DNA from: a virus
IMG/VR virus record: IMGVR_UViG_3300044799_000154
Location: 1 to 64,000 of that record
Reading direction: 5' to 3' (one strand)
Length of the DNA stretch: 64,000 nucleotides
How positions within the stretch are numbered: position 1 is the first letter of the stretch; every line of letters starts with the position of its first letter. The notes beneath the pieces were generated by a model, which had not been told where the DNA came from, did not search any database, and was given only the letters and a program-made list of their open reading frames with translations. Positions 1-7,180 of this stretch are shown piece by piece. The position numbers were made by a program, and so were the translations under genes.

Positions 1-1
1 A

Positions 2-37
2 AAAGAACTTAATCCAAGTAAGAGGGATGCTCATTGA
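2..37 (+). CDS. C-terminal end of a tagged protein (partial)
   Basis: Only the last 11 codons are inside the window. They end NPSKRDAH and stop at TGA, so the tag lies three residues from the C-terminus. The stop overlaps the TTG start of the next small ORF. The rest of the protein lies before the window and cannot be identified. Confidence 0.6.
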   Translation, partial: KELNPSKRDAH

Positions 38-126
38 TACCCTTTTGTGATAGATGTGGAAAAGAGACTCTTCTTCTCCATAAATTCTGTGATGGCAAAT
101 ATTATTTCTGCCAAGCAGAAGATTAA
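34..126 (+). CDS. 30-aa zinc-finger-like microprotein
   Basis: A TTG start overlaps the previous stop as TTGA, the junction style used throughout the window. The 30 residues hold C5xxC8, C19 and C26, enough for one small zinc site. It overlaps the next reading frame by about 35 bases. No family recognised; the length makes this tentative. Confidence 0.45.
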   Translation: MIPFCDRCGKETLLLHKFCDGKYYFCQAED

Positions 127-349
127 AGCTGAAGCTGATGCAAATGTAACTCTTACAAAAGCTAGTGCTGATGCTCAGAAAGTCTTACTAGAAGCTCAAG
201 CTCAAGCTGAATCTCAAAGATTACTTAACCAACAGTTGACTGAGATATACTTACGCTATTTGGCTCTACTGCAATGGGATGGTAAACTTCCCTATTTCTG
301 GGCTAGTGATTCTCCCATACCTTTCATACCTGTAAATCCAACACCATAA
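92..349 (+). CDS. Short SPFH/Band-7 C-terminal-like protein
   Basis: The frame carries an Ala/Glu/Gln-rich helix followed by LLQWDGKLPYF, which resembles the C-terminal coiled coil and the WDGKLP element after the Band-7 domain in phage and archaeal SPFH proteins. Those proteins are normally 250-300 residues; here only the tail exists because the upstream sequence is occupied by another gene. I chose ATG 92; a GTG at 47 is also in frame. It is either a remnant of a deleted SPFH gene or a stand-alone coiled-coil protein. No tag. Confidence 0.5.
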   Translation: MANIISAKQKIKAEADANVTLTKASADAQKVLLEAQAQAESQRLLNQQLTEIYLRYLALLQWDGKLPYFWASDSPIPFIPVNPTP

Positions 350-357
350 ACGGAAAG

Positions 358-398
358 GAAAGGTTCTAAACCTTTCTTATTTCCCTCTTTTTTTTCTA
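358..398 (+). terminator. Hairpin plus T-rich tract after the SPFH-like gene
   Basis: GAAAGG (358-363), loop TTCTAAA, CCTTTC (371-376), then a pyrimidine stretch with a run of Ts at about 388-395. It separates the first gene block from the one beginning at the palindrome at 447. Confidence 0.5.
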
Positions 399-446
399 TT
401 AGGAAGTTCTCATTCAAATTCTCCCTCAGGGCTGGAGGTAAAATTG

Positions 447-460
447 CATGGTTAACCATG
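447..460. promoter_or_regulatory. Palindrome CATGGTTAACCATG, perfect copy
   Basis: A perfect 14-base palindrome lies just after a terminator-like hairpin, at the head of a new gene block. The ATG inside it is also the first possible start codon of the next gene, so a bound protein would cover the translation start. It is one of ten such sites in the window. Confidence 0.6.
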
Positions 461-618
461 AAAAACGAAGAGCTGTGCAGGTTCGCAAAAAGATAATTCA
501 TAAGTGTAGATATTGTAAACGAATTATTCCAGCTACTTTAGATTTCTGTTGTGAGAATTGTTTGTCTCTTTACAAGAGAACTCATAGACCAATAGTCAGA
601 AAGGTTGTTAAGAAATGA
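448..618 (+). CDS. 56-aa zinc-ribbon protein
   Basis: Basic protein with C20xxC23 and C34C35xxC38, a zinc-ribbon layout. The start ATG lies inside the palindrome and gives an MVNHE N-terminus; a GTG at codon 10 is an alternative. It overlaps the next gene by ATGA. No tag and no specific family recognised. Confidence 0.55.
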   Translation: MVNHEKRRAVQVRKKIIHKCRYCKRIIPATLDFCCENCLSLYKRTHRPIVRKVVKK

Positions 619-836
619 AAGACGCATACAATAGAAAGCTTCAATGTCCTAAATGCAATAGTAAGAAGATAGGATTTATTAAAGATTCAGAAGGAAAATC
701 TTCCAATCTTCTATATTGTGAATCTTGTGGTATGATAGGTTCTGTCCTTGCATTCAGAGCACTTCCTTCTTTACCTGAAAATCCTTCCAGACGAGATTCA
801 GATTTAGAAGACCCAGATGAACCTAGAGCATTTTAA
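615..836 (+). CDS. Zinc-ribbon protein with C-terminal tag
   Basis: 73 aa. C11PKC14 and C35ESC38 form a classic zinc ribbon; NPSRR at 56-60 is followed by an acidic tail. The layout (ribbon, hydrophobic strand, tag) recurs at 10461, 14852 and 18429. Function unknown; nucleic-acid or protein binding is plausible. Confidence 0.7.
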   Translation: MKDAYNRKLQCPKCNSKKIGFIKDSEGKSSNLLYCESCGMIGSVLAFRALPSLPENPSRRDSDLEDPDEPRAF

Positions 837-849
837 AAAGGGATGAAGA

Positions 850-1131
850 ATGTCAGAAAATCCAAGTCGAAGATTAAACAAAGTCTATGTGGTTCTTCTT
901 TTAGAATATCCAGAAGAGGGAGAGGGTGGATATGATTCCGTTGAAGTTGTCTATATAACGCAAGATAAAACCAAAGTAGAAGAGATTAGGAAACTTTGGG
1001 ATACTGTTGAGAAAGAAAAACACCATGATGATAATAAGACAATGAAAGCTCTATCTGATTTGCAACATAAGTTTGGTATTATCTGTTGGTCTGGTGAAGA
1101 ACTTAGAATAGAAGAGAGGGTCTTACAATGA
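850..1131 (+). CDS. Small alpha/beta protein with N-terminal tag
   Basis: 93 aa. Begins MSENPSRR (tag 4-8). The hydrophobic strand VYVVLLLEYPEEG and an acidic helix suggest a compact alpha/beta fold. The next gene has a similar opening (tag, then LYAVLFEYPFG), so the two may be diverged duplicates. No family recognised. Confidence 0.65.
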   Translation: MSENPSRRLNKVYVVLLLEYPEEGEGGYDSVEVVYITQDKTKVEEIRKLWDTVEKEKHHDDNKTMKALSDLQHKFGIICWSGEELRIEERVLQ

Positions 1132-1373
1132 GACAAGCTACAGGTGGAAATCCTTCAAGTCGTAAGCAGTTATATGCTGTGCTCTTTGAATATCCTTTTG
1201 GATGCTTCTGGAAGTTCATGGAAGCAGAGAATGAGAAGGAAGCCAAACGCCTTTCTATTAGATGGCTTATGAAGTTGGAGAAAGAAGAACTTCAAGATAT
1301 TGTTATAAGAGAAGTAAAGCTAGTTTCCTCTCTGAAAGAAATAACAAAGCTAGATGGGTTGATAATGAAATGA
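1128..1373 (+). CDS. Small alpha/beta protein with N-terminal tag
   Basis: 81 aa, overlapping both neighbours by ATGA. Tag NPSSR at 8-12, then LYAVLFEYPFGCFWKFMEAENEKEAKR and a final strand. The strand / EAENEKEA helix / strand order resembles the product at 3442, suggesting one small family. Function unknown. Confidence 0.65.
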   Translation: MRQATGGNPSSRKQLYAVLFEYPFGCFWKFMEAENEKEAKRLSIRWLMKLEKEELQDIVIREVKLVSSLKEITKLDGLIMK

Positions 1374-1822
1374 AAGCTAATAAACTAAGTTTTGATTCTC
1401 CAAATCCTAGTCGAAGGAAGCAAGTTGTTAGCTTAGATACTTATGCTCATAATTGGGGTATTTTAGTGCCATCCAATTCAGGATTTATTTGGGAACAACA
1501 AACAGATGGAGTAATGTGTAATCATATTCAGGTAGAGGGAATTTACATTCCCCTTCGAGAACCTAATGATTATCTTGCTAAGTTAAGGATAGCTAACTAT
1601 GATGGAAAATCTACTCTTGCTATCTGGAAAAAGATAAAGGAGACTATGAAGCAATGGGAAGGTTTCCAATGGATAGAAGTTGATAATCCTAATCCAACTA
1701 AATTCCCAAATAACCAAGAAGGAATGCAATGGATTAGAATAACAGATTGGTGTTCTTCTTTAGGAAGAGGAAAACAACTTATCGGAGAGACTGTCATACT
1801 CATATATCCCAACTGTGATTAA
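1370..1822 (+). CDS. DUF6210-like protein with N-terminal tag
   Basis: 150 aa from the ATG overlapping the previous stop; the frame extends further upstream but the overlap favours this start. Tag NPSRR at 12-16. The core (GFIWEQQTDGVMCNHIQVEGIYIPL) resembles what I remember of DUF6210 proteins; this is a weak recollection and no function is known. A Trp-rich C-terminal half follows. Confidence 0.6.
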   Translation: MKANKLSFDSPNPSRRKQVVSLDTYAHNWGILVPSNSGFIWEQQTDGVMCNHIQVEGIYIPLREPNDYLAKLRIANYDGKSTLAIWKKIKETMKQWEGFQWIEVDNPNPTKFPNNQEGMQWIRITDWCSSLGRGKQLIGETVILIYPNCD

Positions 1823-1823
1823 A

Positions 1824-2054
1824 ATGGACTGTCCTATAAAACAAAATTGTTTAGCTAAGGATTGGTATCCAATATTCAGAGAAGTTTATTTAGAAAGAAC
1901 ATGGGAAGAATGGGAACGAGAACTCTGCAATAGTGGTCAATATCTAAAATGTTGTTTCTACAATTCAAAAGGCTTTCGTTTTAATCCATCTAAACGTCAT
2001 TCTCAATCAGAGAAAGCCAAGAAAGTAATCAGAATCTTAGAAGGGAAAGAATAA
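1824..2054 (+). CDS. Cys-containing small protein with tag
   Basis: 76 aa from ATG 1824, directly after the previous stop; GTG 1815 is an alternative. Cysteines at 3, 9, 35, 43 and 44 could bind metal. Tag NPSKR at 54-58 is followed by an 18-residue basic helix, so it is near but not at the end. Family not recognised. Confidence 0.65.
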   Translation: MDCPIKQNCLAKDWYPIFREVYLERTWEEWERELCNSGQYLKCCFYNSKGFRFNPSKRHSQSEKAKKVIRILEGKE

Positions 2055-2230
2055 TGCCAAAGCAATGTCCTGTCTGTGGCTATGATTTTGATGACAAAGG
2101 TAATTATTGGATTTGTCATCATTGTGGATTCGTTATCTCTAAGAACATCCATAAAGGTAAAGGTATTCACAATATAAGAAATTTCAATCCGAGTAGCAGA
2201 GATAATTTAGATGTTAGACCCGAAATCTGA
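2054..2230 (+). CDS. 58-aa zinc ribbon with tag
   Basis: MPKQCPVCGYDFDDKGNYW then CHHCG give C5xxC8 and C21xxC24, a textbook zinc ribbon. Tag NPSSR at 45-49. The start shares its A with the previous stop. The next gene begins inside its last codons. Confidence 0.65.
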   Translation: MPKQCPVCGYDFDDKGNYWICHHCGFVISKNIHKGKGIHNIRNFNPSSRDNLDVRPEI

Positions 2231-2585
2231 AATAGGAAAAGAAGTATTTGTTTGTGTTATCCATGACAGCGAAGTCTATATAGGACTTCACCGTGAAGCT
2301 ACTTTTTCTTCTTGCAAGAAATTTTTAGATGAAGTTCTCTCTGGTAAAAGGAAGAAATTCAAAATCTGTTTTGGTAAAGGAAAAATACTTGGAGTAACGG
2401 AAGAGAAAAATAAGAAATACGAAGTTTTAATAACTAAACTTTTCTTGAATGATGAAAATAATATCAGGGAAGAAGGAAAAACCTGTTGTTATGCTGATCT
2501 TTGGATTGAATTGGGAGAATATGCTAGAGAGCAATTCTCGAATCAGAATCCTTCAAGAAGAAGAATCTTGAAAGATTTTGAGTAA
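2211..2585 (+). CDS. Unrecognised protein with C-terminal tag
   Basis: 124 aa. A beta-rich N-terminus (EVFVCVIHDSEVYIGLHREATF) is followed by charged helices; tag NPSRR at 113-117. It is the last gene of its block; a 50-base gap with the palindrome follows. No homology recognised. Confidence 0.65.
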   Translation: MLDPKSEIGKEVFVCVIHDSEVYIGLHREATFSSCKKFLDEVLSGKRKKFKICFGKGKILGVTEEKNKKYEVLITKLFLNDENNIREEGKTCCYADLWIELGEYAREQFSNQNPSRRRILKDFE

Positions 2586-2606
2586 TCCACCCTGCTGGTG
2601 TGAATT

Positions 2607-2620
2607 CATGGTTAACCATA
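2607..2620. promoter_or_regulatory. Palindrome ATGGTTAACCAT in intergenic gap
   Basis: The exact 12-base core lies at 2608-2619 in the 50-base gap between two gene blocks, 16-28 bases before the TTG start at 2636. It is flanked by locally G-rich sequence, unlike the rest of the window. Confidence 0.6.
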
Positions 2621-2635
2621 TTAGTTTAACGGGGC

Positions 2636-2974
2636 TTGGAAGATTTGGATGATATTCAATTTGTAAAGAATGGCTGGATAATGTTAGTGGAACTGATAGA
2701 GAAGAGAATTCTTATTGGTGAAGCTAACAAATGGTTTGAAGATTTCATAATCATGGGTATTACTCATGAGACAATCCATATCGTTATTGATAGCTTAGAG
2801 GGTTTGGAGACTACGGATAAATTTGATAATCTCTTTGGCTATGCAAATCCAACTGTTCTTTTAGTTCCTGAAAATGATTCGGAGTTTGATTCTGTTCAAA
2901 GAAGTAGATTAGAGAAGGTATTTTGGAATGAAAAAGGTAAGCGTAGAGTTAGGTTCTTGGATTCAAATCGTTGA
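2636..2974 (+). CDS. Small putative zinc metallopeptidase (HETIH)
   Basis: 112 aa, TTG start. GITHETIHIVI carries H44-E45-x-x-H48, the zinc-binding signature of zincin peptidases, in a short single-domain protein. A downstream third ligand is plausible (the acidic stretch SLEGLETTDKFDN) but not certain. It is the first of several HExxH-type proteins here. No tag; substrate unknown. Confidence 0.6.
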   Translation: MEDLDDIQFVKNGWIMLVELIEKRILIGEANKWFEDFIIMGITHETIHIVIDSLEGLETTDKFDNLFGYANPTVLLVPENDSEFDSVQRSRLEKVFWNEKGKRRVRFLDSNR

Positions 2975-3179
2975 TAGCTCAGATGGTAGTTTGGTAACAG
3001 GTCAATTAGAAAAATATTTATCAGACAAACCATTCGATGAAAATAATCTAGCTTTCAAAAGGAGAGGGTATCACATTCCTATTTTTCTTGACCAGATTGT
3101 TCATGTCTTTCCAAAGATTGAATTGAAAGAGAATCCTCAAGATATTAATCCTTCAAAGAGGGAATCTAATGAATCCTAG
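2928..3179 (+). CDS. Small beta-barrel-like protein with C-terminal tag (paralogue of 39009)
   Basis: 83 aa. The shared pattern G-S/T-W-I/V ... G-x-L/V-E-K ... K-R-G-Y/F ... L-x-x-I-V/I-x-x-F-P-K-I links it to the product at 39009, of equal length and with the tag in the same place (NPSKR 74-78 here). The repeated short strands suggest an SH3-like barrel (inference). Confidence 0.7.
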   Translation: MKKVSVELGSWIQIVDSSDGSLVTGQLEKYLSDKPFDENNLAFKRRGYHIPIFLDQIVHVFPKIELKENPQDINPSKRESNES

Positions 3180-3408
3180 TAAGAGACAAGTTACTTGTTT
3201 GGAATGTAAAGAAAAAACTGATGCTGACGAAGTTGTCTGTAAAGAATGTTTTGAATCTACTCAAAATACTGCTTATGATAGTGGTTTTGATGATGGTAAG
3301 GCTGATGGAAAGAAAGAAGGTTATGAATCTGGACACGATGAAGGTTACAATGAAGGATATTCTGAAGCTATTAAGCAAGTTCAAAAAGCTATAGAGAAGC
3401 TGGCATAA
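3169..3408 (+). CDS. Zinc ribbon fused to GX3 repeats, N-terminal tag
   Basis: 79 aa, starting MNPSKR (tag 2-6) inside the end of the previous gene, whose own tag lies about 25 bases upstream in another frame. C10xxC13 and C24xxC27 form a ribbon. Seven glycines follow at every fourth position, 39 to 63, the pattern of the deca-GX3 motif of Yae1-type proteins. Function unknown. Confidence 0.7.
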   Translation: MNPSKRQVTCLECKEKTDADEVVCKECFESTQNTAYDSGFDDGKADGKKEGYESGHDEGYNEGYSEAIKQVQKAIEKLA

Positions 3409-3441
3409 GAACTTGAGAAGTTATGAAGAGGATGACAAAGA

Positions 3442-3651
3442 TTGACAATATTTGCAGTTAGAATCAAAGAATCGGATACCTATAACTACCATGTTTATCT
3501 AGTGGAAGCTAAGAATGAAAATCATGCCAAGAATGTAGCGGAAGCTAAATGGTATGAAAAACATAATATTAGAATAGCAGAAGGAGAAACCCAAGTCTGG
3601 GAAGTAGAATTAGATTTTAGTAATAGAGATAATCCGAGTGTGAGAGGCTAA
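3442..3651 (+). CDS. Small alpha/beta protein ending in the tag
   Basis: 69 aa, TTG start. Strand, helix containing EAKNENHAKNVAEAKW, strand; resembles 1128-1373. Ends NPSVRG, the tag at 64-68. Its stop overlaps the next start. Confidence 0.6.
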   Translation: MTIFAVRIKESDTYNYHVYLVEAKNENHAKNVAEAKWYEKHNIRIAEGETQVWEVELDFSNRDNPSVRG

Positions 3652-3893
3652 TGGAAATCTGGGTAGAAAGGAAATTAACTAAGCATCAAACACCATGTCA
3701 ATTCTGTCATAGAGAGATAGACAAAGGAGACTTTAGAGTAGTTGTAAGATATAATGGATATCATCAGCAAGATTCATTGTATGCTCATGTTGGATGTCTT
3801 CAGAACTTCACAGAACGAGAATTACTTCGTGCTAAAGAAACTCCAATTACAATAGATGAGAAAGTTAATCCTAGTCGGAGAGATGGACAATGA
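3651..3893 (+). CDS. PARP-type-like zinc-finger protein with tag
   Basis: 80 aa. C16QFC19 followed by EIDKGDFRV, an aromatic strand and YAHVGC gives a CxxC...HxxC site as in PARP-type or related DNA-binding fingers. Tag NPSRR at 73-77. The product at 12662 has the same arrangement (CxxC...GEER...HxxC). Confidence 0.65.
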   Translation: MEIWVERKLTKHQTPCQFCHREIDKGDFRVVVRYNGYHQQDSLYAHVGCLQNFTERELLRAKETPITIDEKVNPSRRDGQ

Positions 3894-4126
3894 AAAAGAA
3901 AATGGGTATTATAGAAAAAGACCTTAGAGTATCTCTTACCAAATATAAGGAAGATAGAAATCTTCAAGCTCTTTTGAAAGCAATTGTTACTCAATCTGAT
4001 AGCCATATCCATTACTTTTGGCAATATGATTTCTTTCAGAAGAAACTAGAAAAAGTTTGCAAAGAACTGATAAGTAATTCCAATCCTAGTCATAGAGAAG
4101 GAAGAGTAGATGCAGTATCGCCTTGA
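3890..4126 (+). CDS. Helical small protein with tag
   Basis: 78 aa, mostly amphipathic helix. Tag NPSHR at 65-69, with His at the variable position. Joined to its neighbours by overlaps. No family recognised. Confidence 0.6.
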   Translation: MKKKMGIIEKDLRVSLTKYKEDRNLQALLKAIVTQSDSHIHYFWQYDFFQKKLEKVCKELISNSNPSHREGRVDAVSP

Positions 4127-4343
4127 CAAAAAGAGTAAGCAGTATTACATGAAGGTTTGTGCATCTTGCAATGAGATATTTCTCTGTAAAGGAATATGTG
4201 AGAACTCTGAGAAAATATTCTATGAACAAAGTTGCATGTGTCCAGACCATTCAAGTCGAGAAGAGAAAAAGAAATGTCATAAACTTAGCTGGAAATACAA
4301 TCCATCTTACAGACATGAATATCCTCAAATTCAGGAGAAATAA
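4110..4343 (+). CDS. Cys-rich small protein with tag
   Basis: 77 aa. Cysteines in the patterns CASC, CKGIC and CMC suggest a metal site. Tag NPSYR at 64-68. An overlapping alternative frame exists but lacks both the Cys pattern and the tag, so I chose this one. Confidence 0.6.
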   Translation: MQYRLDKKSKQYYMKVCASCNEIFLCKGICENSEKIFYEQSCMCPDHSSREEKKKCHKLSWKYNPSYRHEYPQIQEK

Positions 4344-4345
4344 TT

Positions 4346-4771
4346 TTGATAATTGCAATTCTCAAGAAAAGAGGACAACTCTATATTGACTTATCATCCT
4401 ATAATAAAGGAAGCAAAGAACTAGAATTCAAAATAAGTGCTTACTATAAAGAAGACCATAAGAAGAAAGAAGAAGTAGGCGATTTGGAATATACGCTTAA
4501 AGTAAACAAAAATGGAATTCCAAAAGAAATCCATGTAGATAATATAGATGTTCGAGAACCTCTGTGGAAGAAAGGATATGGAAGAATACTAATGAGTTTC
4601 TGCCAAGCAATTGCTCAAGCTTCTAACTTGAAAGTAACTTTGTTCTCTTTGGGAGATGTAGTAGGATTCTACAGAAGATGTGGTTTTAATCCAGCTTGTA
4701 AAGACTCCCAAGACATGATATGGAGAGTTAAAAAGAGGAAAAAACATGATGCGAAAAGAGTTAAGATATGA
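4346..4771 (+). CDS. GNAT-family N-acetyltransferase-like protein
   Basis: 141 aa, TTG start two bases after the previous stop. The central REPLWKKGYGRILMSFC matches the acetyl-CoA-binding Q/RxxGxG/A loop and helix of GNAT enzymes, and VGFYRRCGF is the usual late motif. The acceptor is unknown. No tag. A second GNAT is at 9774. Confidence 0.75.
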   Translation: MIIAILKKRGQLYIDLSSYNKGSKELEFKISAYYKEDHKKKEEVGDLEYTLKVNKNGIPKEIHVDNIDVREPLWKKGYGRILMSFCQAIAQASNLKVTLFSLGDVVGFYRRCGFNPACKDSQDMIWRVKKRKKHDAKRVKI

Positions 4772-5018
4772 ATGCTTATTCTGTAATTTCTTTGATGAAT
4801 GCAGAAGATTAGAAGTTAATGAAATTATCATTAGAGCTATTCAAGAGACTGGAAAATGTCCTGATAGATATCCTATCAGAATAAATCCTTCTTGTAGAGT
4901 TCCTTTTTTCTATTGCTCAAGCAAGTATTATGTCATAGGCTCTGAAGAACCTATAGAGCTTGACAAATATTATAGAGTTCCTTCTAGGGAAGTGAAAGAA
5001 TATGTGGAGAAATCTTAG
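4746..5018 (+). CDS. Cys-rich protein with internal tag
   Basis: 90 aa. C10xxC13, C19 and C38 could form a zinc knuckle. The tag NPSCR is unusually central (47-51), followed by a beta-rich half (FFYCSSKYYVIG). It could be a fusion of a short tagged protein to a second domain. Confidence 0.6.
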   Translation: MMRKELRYECLFCNFFDECRRLEVNEIIIRAIQETGKCPDRYPIRINPSCRVPFFYCSSKYYVIGSEEPIELDKYYRVPSREVKEYVEKS

Positions 5019-5409
5019 AGAAAAAATATCAAGAACTTTGATTCCGCCAAAATCTAGAATCTATGTTAAACCAACTCAACAACCATCAACGATAGGTATG
5101 AAAGAACGAACTATTTTGTGTGATTGTTCAGATTGTAAAATAGAAAGTAAAGGATTCTTTGAAACGCTTCCTTTAGAAAATGGACATTGGACATCTTGCT
5201 CAGTTCATAAATGTAAAGACTGTGGTAGGATGGGTGGATTTCCACAAACAAACTTAGAAGATTCTATTTTGCATGGAACATTAGAAACTAAACAAGCTCT
5301 TCGTGATGCTGGTATTCCTGTAGATGAATTCATTACTGAATTCAAAAAGAAACACCCAATAACAGATGAACAATTGAATCCATCTAGGAGAGAAATAAAG
5401 AATGACTGA
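5002..5409 (+). CDS. Cys-rich protein with C-terminal tag
   Basis: 135 aa; an internal ATG at 5098 before CDCSDCK is an alternative start. Cysteine pairs CDCSDC and CSVHKCKDC suggest two metal sites. Tag NPSRR at 126-130. Function unknown. Confidence 0.65.
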   Translation: MWRNLREKISRTLIPPKSRIYVKPTQQPSTIGMKERTILCDCSDCKIESKGFFETLPLENGHWTSCSVHKCKDCGRMGGFPQTNLEDSILHGTLETKQALRDAGIPVDEFITEFKKKHPITDEQLNPSRREIKND

Positions 5410-5899
5410 TGATGATTGGTCTTACAAGATAAGTAAAAAGTATTGGCAGAACAAAGAAGAGTTAACAATTAAACTCCCACAAAATATCAAAGATGTCAAG
5501 ACAGTAGCTTATTTGTTGAGAACTTTCTTAGAGAACGAAAAGTGTCCTTTCAAAATTATCGGAGAAATAGAACTTCTCTACTCAGATAAAAGTGCAGATG
5601 CAAATTTAACTGAACATTGGGGTAGAGCTTATATTATAATTCCTGTATTGAAAAGAGGAATCTTAAAGAAACCTCGATATGACAAATTAGAAGAAAAGCA
5701 TTTCATAAAAGTAAGAATTTCTCTTGATAAATCAAATCTTGGAACATGGCAAGAACATTGTTGGGATAATGGAAATTGTCATAGATGGTACATGGAGATG
5801 GAACAAATCAAAGCATGGAAAGAACTTCTAGAGAAATTTGGTAAAACGCTTCCATCTTTGAAATCAAGTTCAGAGATAGGAAATCCTTCAGCTAGGTGA
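5402..5899 (+). CDS. Unrecognised 165-aa protein ending exactly in the tag
   Basis: A mixed alpha/beta protein with hydrophobic strands (AYIIIPVLKRGIL, FIKVRISL) and a Trp/His/Cys-rich segment (WQEHCWDNGNCHRWYM). The last five residues are NPSAR. No family recognised. Confidence 0.65.
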   Translation: MTDDDWSYKISKKYWQNKEELTIKLPQNIKDVKTVAYLLRTFLENEKCPFKIIGEIELLYSDKSADANLTEHWGRAYIIIPVLKRGILKKPRYDKLEEKHFIKVRISLDKSNLGTWQEHCWDNGNCHRWYMEMEQIKAWKELLEKFGKTLPSLKSSSEIGNPSAR

Positions 5900-5903
5900 T
5901 AGC

Positions 5904-6248
5904 ATGAGTGTTTTCCAAGACCCTGATATAGTAGCTATACAAAGGTTCAAAGCAGATGTCTTTATCCTTACTAAAGAGAGAATCAAATTCACACTAGAAG
6001 GAAGTAAAGTATTGAATCCTTTCTCTGCTATATTAGACCCAAGATTCTATCGGGGTAATATTGATATTTTGGAAGATGCTGTTAGGAATAAGAGAAAACT
6101 ATGGCTTATAATAGAAGTAAGAAAAGTTTCAACAACGAATTCAGTATCCCAAGGTTTCTCTGCATCTGGAAAAATCTTTGTTCTCTCAGATGCTCACTAT
6201 GTAAATGAAGCTGAAGAGTTGGAGGATATTAATCCAAGTAAAAGGTAA
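5904..6248 (+). CDS. Unrecognised 114-aa protein ending in the tag
   Basis: Alternating short strands (VFILTKERIKFTLEG, LWLIIEVRKV, GKIFVLSDAHY) suggest a beta-barrel or alpha/beta fold. Ends NPSKR followed directly by the stop. It precedes the aIF1A gene by nine bases. Confidence 0.65.
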   Translation: MSVFQDPDIVAIQRFKADVFILTKERIKFTLEGSKVLNPFSAILDPRFYRGNIDILEDAVRNKRKLWLIIEVRKVSTTNSVSQGFSASGKIFVLSDAHYVNEAEELEDINPSKR

Positions 6249-6257
6249 GGTGAGAAA

Positions 6258-6596
6258 ATGGGTAGAAAGAAAATAAGAAATGAAGAATATACTAGAATGA
6301 TTCTTCCAAAAACTACTGATGTAGTAGGAACAGTAGTACAGATGCTAGGCAATGATAGACTTCTAGTTAGACTTCCAGATGGAAAACAGATGATAGCTCG
6401 CATTAGAGGAAAGATGCGAAAGAGGGTTTGGATAAGACAAGGAGATGTAGTTCTAGTATCACCATGGGACTTTGAACCAGAGAAAGGAGACATTTTTTAC
6501 AGATATACACGAGACCAAGTCAAGGAACTAAAGAAACTTGGATTTAAGGTGTATGAACTTGGAGAAGGAAAGAAAACTAGCATCGGAAATAATTGA
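6258..6596 (+). CDS. Translation initiation factor aIF1A
   Basis: 112 aa, full length for archaeal aIF1A (about 100-115). The S1/OB core is clear: GTVVQMLGNDRLLVRLPDG, then IARIRGKMRKRVWIRQGDVV, then LVSPWDFEPEKGDI and the C-terminal Y-R-Y-x-x-D-Q-V-x-x-L segment. aIF1A binds the ribosomal A site on the small subunit during start-codon selection. With aRF1, eS26 and a tRNA it gives this element its own set of translation factors. No tag. Confidence 0.93.
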   Translation: MGRKKIRNEEYTRMILPKTTDVVGTVVQMLGNDRLLVRLPDGKQMIARIRGKMRKRVWIRQGDVVLVSPWDFEPEKGDIFYRYTRDQVKELKKLGFKVYELGEGKKTSIGNN

Positions 6597-6789
6597 CAGA
6601 GTTGAATGGGCTATCAGAAAAGCTCATCCTAAAGTAGATAAGGTAGGAAAGAACTGTCATGGAAATACACTACTTTATGGTGAGAAATATTTTGACTTAG
6701 AAGATACTCTGACTGAGATTATCCAAGATGCTTATCCTGCATATAGCAAGAAAAAGCAAACTTCATTCAATCCATCAAAAAGAGAATAA
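6553..6789 (+). CDS. Small helical protein with C-terminal tag
   Basis: 78 aa from ATG 6553, inside the aIF1A end (a TTG 15 bases upstream is also possible). Charged helix, then GNTLLYGEKYFDLEDTLTEI; ends NPSKRE, the tag at 73-77. Last gene of its block. Confidence 0.6.
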   Translation: MNLEKERKLASEIIDRVEWAIRKAHPKVDKVGKNCHGNTLLYGEKYFDLEDTLTEIIQDAYPAYSKKKQTSFNPSKRE

Positions 6790-6811
6790 CGTCTCTAAAA
6801 CGGGGTGAGCA

Positions 6812-6825
6812 TATGGTTAACCATG
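6812..6825. promoter_or_regulatory. Palindrome ATGGTTAACCAT before a zinc-ribbon gene
   Basis: The exact 12-base core is at 6813-6824, in a gap with G-rich flanks. Its ATG is in frame with the next gene and would add MVNHEVG to it; the more likely ATG is at 6834. Confidence 0.6.
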
Positions 6826-6833
6826 AAGTTGGC

Positions 6834-7082
6834 ATGTACAATTGTCCTGTTTGTAAGAAGAATCTTAAACGAATGGGTGAAGCTTCTATATTGACAGGCT
6901 TACCTAAAGAAGTAGGGAAGGAGATGGATTATTATTACTGTGCTGATTGTCACACGAATATGAATCGTTGTTGCTTTATCTTCTTTAAGGGCATAATATT
7001 CATTTTCTCTGACCATAAAAATTGGGAAGAACTAAGATTCAATCCAAGTGCAAGATATGGTGAAAATTATGAAATGCCCTGA
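6834..7082 (+). CDS. Zinc-ribbon protein, family A, with tag
   Basis: 82 aa. MYNCPVC opens the protein, a second pair lies in YYYCADC, then an aromatic strand with KNWEEL and the tag NPSAR at 70-74. The same plan (CPxC at residue 3-9, Y-x-C-x-x-C, W-x-F...W, tag) occurs at 14544, 15943 and 19657, defining a paralogous family. I prefer ATG 6834 because homologous members start right before CPxC. Confidence 0.7.
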   Translation: MYNCPVCKKNLKRMGEASILTGLPKEVGKEMDYYYCADCHTNMNRCCFIFFKGIIFIFSDHKNWEELRFNPSARYGENYEMP

Positions 7083-7176
7083 ATGTAAAGATACTTTGGT
7101 ATACGACCACATAGAGAATAAATGGTATTGTCTAAAGTGTAAAGCATATCCAGATGTAAAAATGATATTATGGTGA
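7069..7176 (+). CDS. 35-aa zinc ribbon
   Basis: MKCPECKDTLVYDHIENKW then CLKCK: C3xxC6 and C21xxC24 separated by a beta-hairpin, the minimum zinc ribbon. It overlaps the previous gene by 14 bases and ends just before the next start. No tag. Confidence 0.55.
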   Translation: MKCPECKDTLVYDHIENKWYCLKCKAYPDVKMILW

Positions 7177-7180
7177 AAGT

